Positions 1 through 11,336 of a DNA stretch of 64,000 nt are shown piece by piece; position 1 is the first letter of the stretch, and each line of letters starts with the position of its first letter. This DNA is from Tilletiopsis washingtonensis. Taxonomy: Eukaryota > Basidiomycota > Exobasidiomycetes > Entylomatales. The notes under the pieces were generated by a model that made no database searches, had not been told where the DNA came from, and was given only the letters and a program-made list of their open reading frames with translations. Made by a program: the position numbers and the translations under genes. The DNA lies in contig NW_020312010.1 of NCBI RefSeq assembly GCF_003144115.1, positions 566,428 through 630,427 of the forward strand, written 5' to 3'.

Positions 1-2839
1 AGCGGCCCGAGCGGAACGAGGCGGGCAGGCGCGAGCCGCTCTCGGTGCGGATGTACTTCTCGTTGTCGGCGCCGACGCCGTCGCCGCGGATGAACTTCTT
101 CTTCTTGGTGTCCCAGCGTGCGGCGTTCGGCGCCTGCGAGCTCGTGCCCAGTCTCGCCTCGTCGTTGCCGAGCGAGAACGTGGCGTGTGCTGCCTGCTCG
201 GCAAAGGTGCCGCCGTTGGAGAGCGAGTAGCTGTGGTGGACGCGATCAGTGGCAGCGCGACTCAGCGCATGCGGCAGACGCACCCCTTCTCCGTGTGTGC
301 ATCCTTCTGCGTGTAGTTGATGTAGAACTCGGGGTCCTTGTAGTCCTTCTTGGCGGCTGCCTCGCGGCGAGCGCGCTTCTTGGACGCATTCGGCACGTCA
401 AAGACGTCCTGGCCACGAGACGTCAGCGAAGCCAGCGCGGCGGCGCACGTCCTTGCTCACCTCGATCTCCTCCTCGTCTGCCATCTCGACGTCACCGGCC
501 TCGTCCAGCCGCATCTCGTCCTCCTCCTCCTCTGGCGCGGCAGTCCCGTCAATCAGCTCGCGGTGCGCCACCCGTGCGGCAGCCTTGGCTTGCTTGCCGG
601 CCAGAGTGGTGCGGCGGCTGCGCATCAGGTTCGTGAGAGGGTTGGCGCCGCGGGTGCCGACCTCGAAGACGGTCTCCGTCGGGTTGAAGCCATTGATCTT
701 GGCGAGCAGGGCCTCGCGAGCCAGAGCCGTCTCCTCGTCCATGCGCCGGTTGGCAGGCGCCTTGGTGCTGCCCTCGCCCGCGGCCGTCGGACCCTTGCCA
801 GTGAGGCCATACGCAGCCGGCCGCCGGATCACGTCGTGCACACCGCTCTCCTCGCGGTTGTTGCCCGCCAGCGCCCAGCCGTTCTCGCCAGAGAGCATGC
901 TCTTGGCGCGGCGATGCGACTCCTGCGAAGCGCGGATCGACGAGCGCTCGTACAGCTTCTGTGCGCGCGTCACGACCTGGCGCAGTGCCGGCAAGGTGAC
1001 AGCGGCGTCGCTCGAAGAGGCGTGCAGGCTGGTCAGGATGTGCTCCGACTCAGTGTCGATGGCCTGGCGCGGAAGCGTGCCGAGGCGAAGCGAGGCGTGC
1101 AGGTCGAGTGTGCCGTCGCTCGGTGTGCGAGCTGGCTCAAGCGGCCGGGCGAGGAAGAGCTGCAGGTCGCACAGGTGCGGCAGCTCGTTGCCCGTGACGA
1201 TCGACCACGCCCAACCGCTCTTGCCTGCACGTGCGGTACGACCGACGCGGTGCACAAAGACACGCGGCGAGGCAGGCAGGTCGTAGTTGACGACGTGCGC
1301 CATGCTCGGCAAGTCGATACCACGCGCGGCGACGTCGGTGACGATGAGCAGCGACGCCTCGCCGTCGCGGAAGCGCTTCATCTCGAGCGTACGCGCAGCC
1401 TGGTGCAGCGACGAATAGATGTGCGCGCACGTCCAGCCAGCGACCTGGAGCAGCGCCAGGAGGTACTCAACGTGGTGCTTCGTTGCGCAGAAGACGATCG
1501 TCTGGTGCGGCATCAGCTCGTCTGCGCCGTTGAGCACCGCGCCCTTCCGACGCTTCTCTGGCGGCGGCGCATTCGCGCCAGTACCCCAGTGCGGCGCCTG
1601 CACAGGTGCCTGCGAGCCAAACGGCACGCCGATGACGTCGCGCAGCAGCACCAGTAGCGCCGCCTCCTTCTCGGACGGCTTCACCGACAGGAAGCTCATC
1701 TTGAGGTCGGTCGAGATCTTGGCGTCGGCATCGAGACGCACGAGCTTCGGGTTCGGCGCAAGGCCGGCGCGGGCAAAGTCGACAAGTGACTTGGGCAGCG
1801 TGGCGGAGAAGAGCGCAGTCTGGCGCCCAGGCGGCAGGCGCGCCAGCAGCTCCTCAAGCTGGCTCGCGAAGCCCATCTCGAACAGCCGATCCGCCTCGTC
1901 GAACACGACGTACTGCACAGCTGAAAGGTCGAGGTTCGACTCGACCGCGAGATGCAGCAGCCGACCAGGCGTCGCGATGAGCACGTCCGGGTTGGCGGCG
2001 AGCAGTGCGAACTGCTCCTCGAGGCCCTCACCACCGACCACGAGCGCCCAGCGCAGCGGCTCGGCATCGGGCACCTTCCAGCCGCGCGCCAGCTCCTTGC
2101 CGACGCGCAGAATCTGCAGCGCCAGCTCACGCGACGGGCACAGAATGACGGACTTGATGCCGACCGTCGTGCTGTGCTTGCCGCCGAGGCGTGTCAAGAG
2201 CGGCAGCATGTAGGCCAGCGTCTTGCCGGAACCAGTGCGGGCCATGCCGACGAGGTCACGCGTCGGTGTCGCCATAAGCGATGGCACAGCTAGCCGCTGG
2301 ATAGGAGTCGGCGTGGTGTAGCCGCGCAGCAGCAGAGAGCGCAGCAGTTGTGGCGGCAGACCTGCAGAAGGGGTCAGGGATGCGCTGCAGCTCCACGCTC
2401 AGCAGCACTCACCCATGCTCTGAAAGCTGCCACCACCCGCCACCACACCACCGCCCGTCTTCTTGCCCTTGCCGCCGTTCTTCGCCTTGCTCACGTCGCG
2501 CGCCAGCTCCGTGCCCGCCTTCTTGTTCTGGCGGTGCGTGGCGGCGGCGATGAGTTGCTCGTCGCCGCTGCCATCGTCGTCGACGGGTGCGGGCCGCGGC
2601 GGCAACGCCTTGCCCTTGGAGCCGCCGCGCGGGCCGAGCAGCGCATCTGTGATGTCTGGTGCCTCCTCATCGTCGCTGGCGGGCGCACGCCGCTTGCGCG
2701 AGGCCGGCTTGGGCGCCGACGTCGAGGCCGAGGTGCGTGGCTGCAGCGCCTCGCGGTTGCTGCCGCTCGCCTTGCCGCGGCGGGCAGGCGCGCCCGAAGC
2801 CTCGTCGTCGGAGGAGAGGAGAAAGTCGAGGACCGCCAT
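1..2839 (-). CDS. DBP10: ATP-dependent RNA helicase DBP10 (DDX54), C-terminus cut by window edge
   Basis: DEAD-box helicase of the Dbp10/DDX54 family, which acts in the nucleolus on 60S ribosomal subunit assembly. Exons on the minus strand: 2839-2413, 2361-461, 408-284 and 230 to the left edge; introns are 51-53 nt with GTGAGT, GTGAGC and GTGCGT donors. The Q motif (GYTTPTPIQR, about residues 156-165) lies just after the first intron. It is followed by ARTGSGKT (183-190), PSRELALQ, DEAD (297-300), SATLP, TDVAARGID and HRVGRTARAG. The C-terminal part (DPEFYINYTQKDAH, ARWDTKKKKF) is characteristic of Dbp10 and separates it from other DEAD-box proteins. The start ATG begins MAVLDFLLSSDDE, an acidic lead-in common to this family. 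It shares a 238 bp divergent intergenic region with the LYR gene. At least 894 codons are in the window and the stop lies outside it. Confidence 0.93.
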
Positions 2840-3077
2840 GGTGCGGATGAGGTGTGTGGGAGGCAAGAGGATGCGCGGCGAGAGCTGCAGGAAGCACAGC
2901 CGCACCCTCGGCCCGCCCAAAAATCTGGGCGGGCGGCGACACGTGACCGGGGGCCGTGGGAGCGGCAGCTGGCCTCGGCGCCGTGCGGCGCTGGCTGGAG
3001 CGCGGCCGGCCATCTCCACGCCGATCCTGAATCTCCTTCCCACCTCCCACCTCTCCTCACCCCTCACTCTGCCCGGC

Positions 3078-3851
3078 ATGCGCCCCACCATGCTCCTGCG
3101 CAGCGCCGCCGCCGGCGCGCCGACGCCCTTCTCGGCGGCGCACAAGAGCTACGTGCAGTCGCTGTACCGCCGCTACCTGCGCAACTCGCTCAACTGGTGC
3201 ATCCGCCGCGACATCTGGCGCGACCGTGCCATCGAGATCCGCGCCGAGTTTGAGCGCCAGCGCAACATCCGCAACCCGCGCGAGCTGGCGCGCGTGCTGG
3301 CGCAGGCCGAGGCACACCTCAAGGCCAACGCGCACCCGGACCCGTACAAGTGTGCGTGCCCGAAGGCGCGGCGTAGTGATAGCTCGGTTCGCTCACACTC
3401 TCGCCTGCAGCACCAATGGGCGAGGACGGCACCAAGTGGTCAGTAGGAGAAAGAGAAGGGGGGATGATCCTTGTGGCAGAGATGCTGGCGCAGTATGGTC
3501 GTCGTATGGCAGCAGGAGCACATAGAGGGGCGCTTCGTTGTGGCTCGGCACGCCGAAAGCTGCTGCGAGCTGCCTTCGCTCGCCGTGCGCCGATAAGGCA
3601 GTTCATTGCGGCAAGCTCGGGAAGCTCGTTGGTTTCAATGAGCTGTTCTTCGGCGACTGGGCACAGCTCTGCTTCCACGTTCGCTGCTGGTGCATTAAGC
3701 TGACGATGGCCCCATCTGCTCTGTGCTTCAGGGAGCGTAACCTTCCGGTGAGTGCTGCTATCGACATGCGTCGGCGTGCGCCTGCTTACACGCTCCGCAG
3801 CCGCGCATGTTCAGCCAGGAGGAGAAGGACGCGGCGCTGGGCGGCCACTGA
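3078..3851 (+). CDS. Complex I LYR-family subunit, NDUFB9/B22-like
   Basis: Small mitochondrial protein of the LYR (complex1_LYR) family, most like NDUFB9/B22, an accessory subunit of NADH:ubiquinone oxidoreductase. Exons 3078-3349, 3732-3747 and 3801-3851 give 112 residues with consistent phases. The signature is SLYRRYLRNSLNW followed by a basic helix (IRRDIWRDRAIEIR) and HPDPY. The C-terminal ERNLPPRMF, spread over the last two exons, matches the conserved ERN(L/I)P tail seen in fungal members. The middle exon is only 16 nt. Intron 1 is 382 nt, far above the local norm, so a missed small exon inside it cannot be excluded. An alternative in-frame ATG at 3090 has a better ACC-ATG context and would shorten the protein by four residues. 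Confidence 0.8.
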
Positions 3852-4169
3852 TATGTGGCTCCGAGCTCGCTATCGGGTCGGCGGGGAATACAGAAATCTC
3901 GGATGAGCGGAGCGTGCGTTCAACGGTAGATGACAGGCGAGTAGAGAGTGCTGCGGGCGCGTGCGGACAGGGTCGTTCGAGCGACAGGCAGTGGTGCATG
4001 GGAGCTCTCGCACTGCACAGCAGCATGCTTGCGTGGGCAGCTCAGATGCGGGCTGGAAGAGCGCCAGGCGCATGGGTGGCTTTCAGCGTCATCATTTGCT
4101 CGTAAGGGAGTCGGCGTACAAGAACAGAGGGATAGAGCCAGGGTGACATGGAGTCCGGACACGACAGAG
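3852..4169. other. Convergent intergenic region, LYR gene / GCN5
   Basis: About 318 bp between two converging stop codons. Only short, overlapping open frames are present and none resembles a protein family. It presumably holds both 3' UTRs. No clear terminator motif is visible. Confidence 0.5.
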
Positions 4170-6667
4170 CTAGAGAATGCCGTACGACTGCTTCCACTGG
4201 CGAGACAAGGCGTGTCAGCAGACGCGTGGCCGGACACGGCCCGCGAGGCACTCACGCCAGGCAGCTCCTTGTCGAAGTGCCGCTCGAGCTGGTTCGCGAG
4301 CTTGGTGTACTGGTTGCTGGCGCCGTTGTACGTGCGGCAGTTCGACGCGACTGTTGCAGGGTGTCAGCTCTGCTCGAAGCGATGCATCGCGGCAGCACGC
4401 ACTGAGCCGCACGTCGGCGGTGAGATCCTCGACGGTGGCATATGCGTTGTTCTCCAGCTTCGTCTCCATCGTGCCGAGGTCTGCGAAGCGAAATGCGTCA
4501 GCACAGCACGAGCTGCGCAGCACTTCGCTGCTCACCCATCGGATGCTGGATGACTTTGTAGTAGTCCGCGACCTGCAAAAGCGCGATGTGAGCGCGGCTT
4601 CTGGGTGCACTGCGCTGCACGCACACTGTTAGCATCGACGGGCGCGACGAATGGCCAAGCCGACTGATGGTTGTTGAGCTCGGCGATGATGTGGCGCATA
4701 AGGCTATGGTGCGGGCCACGCTTTGGCCGACGGCTGAGCTCATCCATCTCAGGCGTCCAGCCGCTCTCCTTGAGGCCCGGCACGAGCGACGGATCGATGC
4801 GGTACTTCGGCTTGCGCTCCTTACCGCTCTCCGCCAGCGGCTTCTCGTCGTCATCGTCGTCCTCGTCGTCGTCATCTGCGCCGGCGTGCTCGCGGAACAC
4901 CTTAAGCCCGCGGTGCACGATGTGCGAGCGTGAGATCTGCCGGATCTTCTCGAGCACTAGCCGCCGCTGGCTGATGAGCAGATCCTGCGCGCTGAGGTAG
5001 TGCACGCGCGGCACCATGCTGCACTGCATCAGCGTGCCGCCCTCGTAGTCCTTGATGTAGCCGACCCAATTGGGCCGTGGAAGCGTGATCTCCTTCGTGA
5101 AGCCCTGGGGAGAGAGGTCAGCACGGCGGCGGCGCAGTTGGGCGACGACACACACCTGCTTCTTGAAGTAGCCGATGGCGTAGTTATCTGCGTACGTCAG
5201 GAAGTGCATCACCTCGGACGACGCCTTGACGTGGTCCTTGAGATGGTTCATCAGGTGGTTGCCGTAGCCCTGCGACTGGTGTGAGCTGATGAACCTCAGA
5301 CGCGACACGCGCGACGCACCTTGACCTGCTCTGTGCTTGTAATGGCGCAGAACACGATCTCAGCAAAGCGATGCTGGTCGAACGGGCGGTACGTGATGCC
5401 GCCGACGACGTGCAGGCCGCGCTTGACGATGGCCAGCGAGCGGTGGTTGCGGTCGAGCACGAGGCGCGTGATGTACTCGCGCGGCATCATCGGTAGCTGG
5501 CGCTGGAAGATGTTCTTGAGGCCCGTCAGCACGATCATGCTCTCCGGCTGCCCGTCGTTCTCCACGACGCGGAACTGAATCAGGCCGGCGCGCTCCTCGA
5601 TGACCGCTGGGCGCTCCTTTCGTGGCGGCTCAGGCTGCACAACGTGTCAGAAAGAGCGCAATGGTGAGGCAGAAGCGATGCTCACATCGACTGTGTCGCC
5701 CGTGTCAATGCTGACGCCCTTCGAAGCCAAGTCCAAATCTGCGCCCTGCGCCACCTCGTCCTTGCTCGGCGGCGGCGCCGGCTCCACCTCTGGCTGAGCT
5801 GCACCGTCTGCCGACGCCGCACCGTCTGGCAGGCCCTTCTGACTGCGCGCTGGCCGCTTGCCATGCCCCTCGCCGTCGCCATTCGAGATGCTCGGCAGCA
5901 GCACCACGTCGTCCTGCGGCGTCAGCGGTCCAGACGAGGATGCACGGGAGCTTGATGAGGTCGATGCGTGCTCCACGAGCCCGACAAGCTTGCGCCGCTT
6001 GACCAGAGGCTCTGCAAGGGGCGTCAGACTCGATCGTGCAGTCGCGCCCATGCTGCACTGACCATCAGGCTCGGCATGCCGCGGCGACGGCGCTCTCGAC
6101 AGTGTCCCGGCAGCGGACGAGAGCGACGCGCTCGACGCCTCGGAGATAGAGCGGCCCCGCTTGGGACGCGACAGCGATGCCCCGCTTGATGCCATTTGTC
6201 TGCGATGCTCGTCAGATGAGCCCTTACGCCCGCACCACGCTCGGCGCTCACTTTCGCAGCGACGTCACGTCCTCGTCTGTCCAGTCAAAGTCCTCTAGAT
6301 GGCCAGCGTCCTGCAGCCAGCGTCAGCCCTAATCCGACCCATGGCCGCTTGCGTTCTGCTGCCAGCTGCCACTCACTGCCAGAAGATCGTCTATCCGGTT
6401 CGCGACACGCAGGCGTCGTGTCCGCTCCTCCTGCTCCTCCGTCCGCACATGGCCCCGCTCGCAGCCGCAGCGGCAGTCCCAGCGCCACGCCTCTGCCTCC
6501 TCGTCCTCTGCGCCCGGCTCGCCGTCGCGCAGCTCGACATCTTCGTCCTTGGTTGGCCGAAGACCGGCACAGTCACAAGCAGCGCACGGCGTGTGGCGCG
6601 CCAGCGTCAGCGCTGCTGCTGCCGGCGCCAGGGAGAGCGACGGGCGCGGGTAGAAGAGCGCGGGCAT
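4170..6667 (-). CDS. GCN5: Histone acetyltransferase GCN5 (PCAF_N-like, HAT and bromodomain)
   Basis: Catalytic lysine acetyltransferase of SAGA/ADA complexes, acting on histone H3 in the nucleus. Ten phase-consistent exons: 6667-6377, 6310-6252, 6199-5686, 5634-5320, 5269-5156, 5104-4625, 4572-4536, 4480-4403, 4350-4256 and 4196-4170, giving 669 residues. The N-terminus has a Cys-rich PCAF_N-like stretch (CDCAGLRPT) and a helix [21 protein letters not shown] Ser-rich linker follows. The GNAT core has the catalytic Glu in [11 protein letters not shown] (about E380) and the acetyl-CoA loop EQVKGYGNHL, which is split by an intron. It continues through [21 protein letters not shown] bromodomain ends the protein, with [25 protein letters not shown] and NCRTYN assembled over three small exons. 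It is diverged head-to-head from the unknown gene at 7340. Confidence 0.93.
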
Positions 6668-7339
6668 GGCGGGCTGGCGCAGGCCGCTGCGGCCGCTCGG
6701 TGCGCTGTGTCAGAGCGAGGCTGCAGGGAGTGCTGCTCTAGGCGAGGTGAAGTGCGAGCGAGCTGTGCGAGAAGGCGGCGTGCAGGGAGAGGGCGTGGAG
6801 GAGGCGGCGGGTGTCGTGTTGGTGGAGAAGCAAGCCTCACGCGCCGCTCGGAAGCCGCGGAAGTCGCGCGGCGCGCCTCGAGCCCATCAGGCAGGCGCGT
6901 CCGTGGCCGCGTTGCCTTGCAACCGCGAGGCTGGATCGGGCGGCATCACATCACATCTCGCCTCGCGAGAAGGTTAGCTGCGGCACGGCAGCAGTCTCGC
7001 CTAGACGAGGCGGGTGAGCAGGCAGGCCCAGAATAGAAGTCAAGCGGCCCCGCTTCTCTCGCTGCGCTGCGCCCTGCACCGCTGGCGGTCTGCCTCGAGC
7101 CGCCCACGTCGAGCGCTTCCCACCGCAGCAGCCAGCTCACAAGAGCCAGCGCGTGGGCTTCGAGCTCTCTTCAGCACCACCACCACCACCACCACCGCCT
7201 CCTCGCTCGCCCTCAAGCGTAACTCTCAGTCTCTCCCTCGTCAAGACCTCGTAGCCTGCGCCTCTCTGCCAGTGAGCGTCGGGCCTTAGCTTGCGGGGCG
7301 TGCTGCAGACTGAAGCAGGTCTCGCTGCGCGCTTCAGAC
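6668..7339. promoter_or_regulatory. Divergent intergenic region GCN5 / hypothetical gene
   Basis: 672 bp between two divergent start codons, expected to hold both promoters and 5' UTRs. It includes a CAC triplet run at 7174-7196 close to the plus-strand start. No further conserved site was recognised. Confidence 0.5.
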
Positions 7340-8209
7340 ATGCCTGTCGTCATCGACATCAACGAGTTCGGCGGCGTCCTCATCACGGACGCCGGCATGC
7401 AGGTGACGGACATTCCGGAGGGCACTCGCGTCACCGTCGAGGAGGACGGCAGCGTCAAGCTTGGCGATGTCGAGGTGAGTGGGACGCGCAGCACTTGCCA
7501 AGTTGGCATAGCGCCGCCGCCTGTCTGTCGACACTCGCCTGACTCGCCGCGCCTCTTCCGACTGGTCGCAGCGCTTTCGCACGCCCTCGCCGGCGCCGCC
7601 TGGACCGTCCGACGCCACGGAGGAAGAGTTTTACGAGTACGTCACCTGTCTTGCTTCGCAGGCGGAGCGCTCTTCTCATTTCAACCCACCGGCAGAGCAA
7701 AGTTGCCTGCAGGCTCCCGTTGCCCCGCGCAGGCGCCGGTGAGCAAGAAGCTCACATGCGACAAGTGCATCGAAGAACAGTTCCTCAAAGTTTGTGAAGA
7801 GCGTGTGCGCGCAATGCCAGCGCCCTTCGGCACCAAGAGGAAGCGCGAGGAGGAGCCAAAAGAGAGGTCGGAAGACGAACTTTGGAGCGACTACCAGCGC
7901 TGGACCGAGGACATGCCGACTGTGCGCGCCCTCTTCAAGCACAAGCTGCGCTACGTCGACGTGTCGGACCGTGTGCACCAGTCGTGGGTCTCGAGCCTCG
8001 AGTCGAATGGTCTGAGCTGACAGAACAATTGCTCACGCAGTAAGAAGGACTTTGATCGTGAAGTGGCGGACCTGGAGCGCGAGGTCTTCAAGTACTGGAT
8101 GCGCTGGAATGCGCTCTTCATGCCGGGCGGCAGGGCGAACTTCGAGCGCGCTCTTCATCACGCAGTGGACAACTCCATTGCCGGATGGGTGGTGAACTTC
8201 AATCTGTAG
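7340..8209 (+). CDS. Hypothetical protein, 218 residues, family not recognised
   Basis: Four exons (7340-7474, 7572-7636, 7696-7983, 8041-8209) with introns of 97, 59 and 57 nt and consistent phases. The N-terminus (MPVVIDINEFGGVLITDAG) is beta-rich and acidic, followed by a Pro-rich linker. Next come a single CxxC (LTCDKC), a basic patch (GTKRKREEEPKE) and a helical, aromatic C-terminus (YWMRWNALFMPGG, FERALHHAVDNSIAGWVVNF). No signal peptide or membrane segment is visible. Exon 3 uses the acceptor before 7696 and the donor GTGGGT at 7984; the alternatives I tried break the frame. I do not recognise the family. The basic stretch could be a nuclear localisation signal, but that is only an inference. 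The pairing with GCN5 across a shared promoter suggests no specific role. Confidence 0.7.
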
Positions 8210-8703
8210 CGCATACATCCTTTCCCTCGCCGTTCGCGTCCCACCTACTTCACGACTCGCATGAATGAACCCTTGAGCAAGAGTGCCTGACTTGCGGGCA
8301 CGCTGTCCGCATATGCATGTGACCGTGGGCCAAGTGATGGCGGTGACGCTGCCTGGGCGTCGACAAAGCAGCGCCAGCGCGAGGGATGAGCAGATGCGCA
8401 CGCTGATAACGGCTCGAGCTTGACGTGGCTTGGGTCGCAGGATGTCGGGTGGGGCTCTGTCTCTGTCCACCCTGAGCCGCACGTATGGTGTGCTTGGTGC
8501 AGGTGCTCGGAGCGGAGGCATCGTGGGCCACGCCAAGCATCCGCCGGCGCGTCGCGGCGCGTGGGATCCAACGCGCCGCGCGGACCCTGCGTCAGTCCGC
8601 TCCGCTCCACGATACCCGCTCGCAAGACGCGCCCACGGCCGGTGTGCCGCCGTCTGCTCGCCCGGCCTAGCCGCTGCAGCATCACTTCAAGCCGCCGGAC
8701 GCG
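8210..8703. other. Intergenic region upstream of arrestin-like gene
   Basis: 494 bp between the stop of the hypothetical gene and the next ATG on the same strand. Open frames here are short and overlap in all frames. It is taken as 3' UTR plus promoter. Confidence 0.45.
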
Positions 8704-10414
8704 ATGCCGCTCTTTCAGCGCGACCGGGCGCTGCCCGACGCCGTCTCGCAGTATCTCTGGATTCGTGCGGGCGCTGCGGCAAAGAGCTCGGAAGAGGCCG
8801 GCTCGGGCAAGGGCAAGGCGGCAGCTCCAAGCTCCAGCTCAGCCAAGCCCGTCGCTCGGCTGCGCAGCGACTGCTCGCGCACGTACTTCCCCGGCCAGGA
8901 CGTCTCCTGCCGCGTGGAAGTCGACGAGAGCGTGTGCGCGGCCGGCGGCTCGCTCGACGAGCTGCGCATCGAGTGCAAGGGCGAGGTCAGCAGCTTTGTC
9001 TACATCTACGCCGGCCAAGGCGGCCAGGGCCGGCAGACACATTACGAGACCGTCACGCTCTTCTCGGCCAGCTGCGTGCTCTTCTCGCGCACCGACGCGC
9101 CGCAACTGGATCAGGCCCGCGGCATCATCGCTACGCCTGCGCCGCCGTCGCTCGACGAGGCAGCGGCACCAACACGAGCATGGGACGTGCGCTTCACGCT
9201 GCCCTCGTTCTGCTCTGACAGGTATCGAGCCGGGAAGCTGGAGCCGGTCCCGCTGCCCTCGTCGTTCAAGGACACGACAAGCGGCAAAATGGGCGGCAGC
9301 TCACACGTCGTATACACATGGAAGGTCGTCGGCGTGCGGCGCTCGAAGTTCATGCGCGACACGCGCGTCTGGCTGCCATTTCTCGTCTCGCCGCTGGCGA
9401 TTGGTCCTGCGCCGCCGCTCGAGATGCTGCAGCTGCCAGCGGCGGCGCCAGAGCCGACGGCCATGCCAAATCTGCCGATGGCGTGGCAGCAGCAGACGGT
9501 GCGGCAAGCCTGGCGGAACGCGCTGATGATCAAGCGGGGTGAGGTTGAAGCCGAGGTGAGAGCCGCTGCCAGCTCTGCACTGCACAGTCCTGACCCCTTG
9601 CCAACAGCTGTTCAGTGCGCCGCTCGAGGCCTCGCCTGCCGTGCCAATCCCCTTCATTCTACGGCTCACAGTCACGGCCAAGTCGCAGGCGGACGTCGAG
9701 CCGGGCAGCAGCAAGCTGCCGCGCCTGCCGCTCGAGGCCAGCGTTGGCGGGCCGGTGTTCTCAGCGCGACGCGCCACGTCGAACGGCATGAAGCACACGA
9801 TGGCGACGCTCAGCGAGCACGACTTCCTCGTCGACCTGCCCCTGCGCGTCGAGTGGAGCACGACGCATCTTGGCTCGCGCCCGGCGCAGGGCTCGAGTGC
9901 GACGGGCGCCGGCGCCCTCGAGCTGCGCGGCCCGGGACACGGCTGGACCAAGCCCGTGGCAGCAGCCGACGGCGGCTGGAGCTCGACGGCGCTGCTGTCG
10001 GGCAAGATGCACTGCGACCTCTCGCCGACGTTCTACACGCCCACCCTCTCCGTCTCGTACGTGCTGCAGCTCGCCGTGCCGCTCTCTGGGCCCGTGTCGC
10101 TGCGCGAGCAGCTCGGCGAGCTCACCGTCACGAGCGGCATACGCCTCGAGGATCTGTTTGAGCTGGACCCAGCAGAGGCAACACGCCGCGCCGTCGGCTC
10201 TCGCGCTGCGCTGCTCGTCTCGACGAACAGTGCGCAGGGGCAGGACGATGAGCAGGCGCGCATCCACGATGCGCTGCCCGACTATGGCGCCGACGACGGC
10301 ACGTGGGACGGCTGGGACGACAAGAAGGTGCTGGCTGCGGACGGCAGCGAGCTGCCGGAGTACGATGACAAGACTGGATTGGCGGCAAAGTTTGGCTGGG
10401 GCAAGAAGGGCTGA
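8704..10414 (+). CDS. Arrestin-like domain protein ([13 protein letters not shown] family)
   Basis: Two exons, 8704-9555 and 9608-10414, with a 52 nt GTGAGA intron, encode 552 residues. The N-terminal half has the arrestin strand pattern: ARLRSDCSRTYFPGQDVSCRVEV, then LDELRIECKGE and an HYETVTLFS strand. The second half has PIPFILRLTVTAKSQ followed by further beta strands, as in arrestin C domains. The tail carries LPDYGADD and LPEYDDK. These are LPxY sites of the type bound by WW domains of Rsp5/Nedd4-family ubiquitin ligases. Family members usually act as adaptors bringing such a ligase to plasma-membrane transporters, and that role is inferred here. The sequence is divergent, so the exact subfamily is unknown. 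Confidence 0.72.
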
Positions 10415-10640
10415 GAGAGAGACGTGTGGGTGTACATAGTGACGCTGGGTGAAGAATGACGATGACGCGGGTGCCTGGTATAGTCTGGGAAGATGCAGGT
10501 CGTGACGCTGGGCAAGAGCGTGAGCGGGCGTGGTCTGCGGTGGCAGCGTGCAACTCACAAGACGAAGAGTGGCGAGGCGGCATCACAAAGCGAAGCGTGG
10601 CGAGGCGGCAGCGCAGGCTGTGCTCAGCGGCGAGCCAGCA

Positions 10641-11336
10641 TCACGAGCTGTGCTTGGCAGCGTCGACGGCGCGCGTCTCGGCCTCGAGAAAGACGGCGTC
10701 GAGGCGTCGACGCGCCAGCGGGTTGAGCGTCCAGTCGCGCGGGATGGGCGAGTGCACAGTGGCGAGGCCAAAGGCGGCGCGCGGCGTATGCGGGTGCATG
10801 GCTGCCAGGCCGCTGCTGGGCGCCGGCGACGAGGGCGCTGTAGTGGGCGCCGCAGAGGTGCAGCGGGATGAGGAGGCATCGCTGGCGCCGCCAGTGCGGC
10901 CTGCAGGCGAGGCGGAACGGCGCAGCGCTTCGAGATGCAGCGTGCTCGGCGAGAGCGGCGGCAGGAGCCCGGGCGATGCGGCGCGAGCGATGCGCTCGCC
11001 GTGGTCTGCGCAGAGAGAGCCAGACGCATCGACTGTGCGAGCGCGAGTAGGCGTGGCGTCCTGATCTGCCGCTGCATCTTCGAGCTGCGCAGCGATAGAC
11101 CGGCGAGCATCGCGCGGTGGCGTGCACGGCGGCTGCGCCGCGGCGGGCGCGGCGCTGCGCGACGAGGGCGCGCGCGAGACGGGCGCCGAGGCAAAGGTGC
11201 TGGCGGACGTGACGCCGAGGAGCGCGGCGTGGCTGCCGCTGCCGCTGCTGCTGGAGAGCGACGAGGAGTGGGCGTGGCCGCGGCGGCGCAGCAGCGGGAT
11301 GGGCCGGCGCGGCGCGGGGGCGTGCAGCGTCATCAT
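10641..11336 (-). CDS. Low-complexity hypothetical protein, 231 residues
   Basis: Single-exon frame starting with two ATGs (MMTLHAPAPRRPIPLLRRR). It is rich in Ala, Ser, Arg and Pro, with scattered Arg-Ser patches and a less biased tail (PIPRDWTLNPLARRRLDAVFLEAETRAV). The frame stays open upstream to 11705 but without the tail's character, so the later ATG was chosen. No domain, signal peptide or membrane segment was recognised. In DNA this GC-rich, long frames occur by chance; the tail and the start context are the only arguments that it is real. Confidence 0.4.
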   Translation of the reverse strand: MMTLHAPAPRRPIPLLRRRGHAHSSSLSSSSGSGSHAALLGVTSASTFASAPVSRAPSSRSAAPAAAQPPCTPPRDARRSIAAQLEDAAADQDATPTRARTVDASGSLCADHGERIARAASPGLLPPLSPSTLHLEALRRSASPAGRTGGASDASSSRCTSAAPTTAPSSPAPSSGLAAMHPHTPRAAFGLATVHSPIPRDWTLNPLARRRLDAVFLEAETRAVDAAKHSS

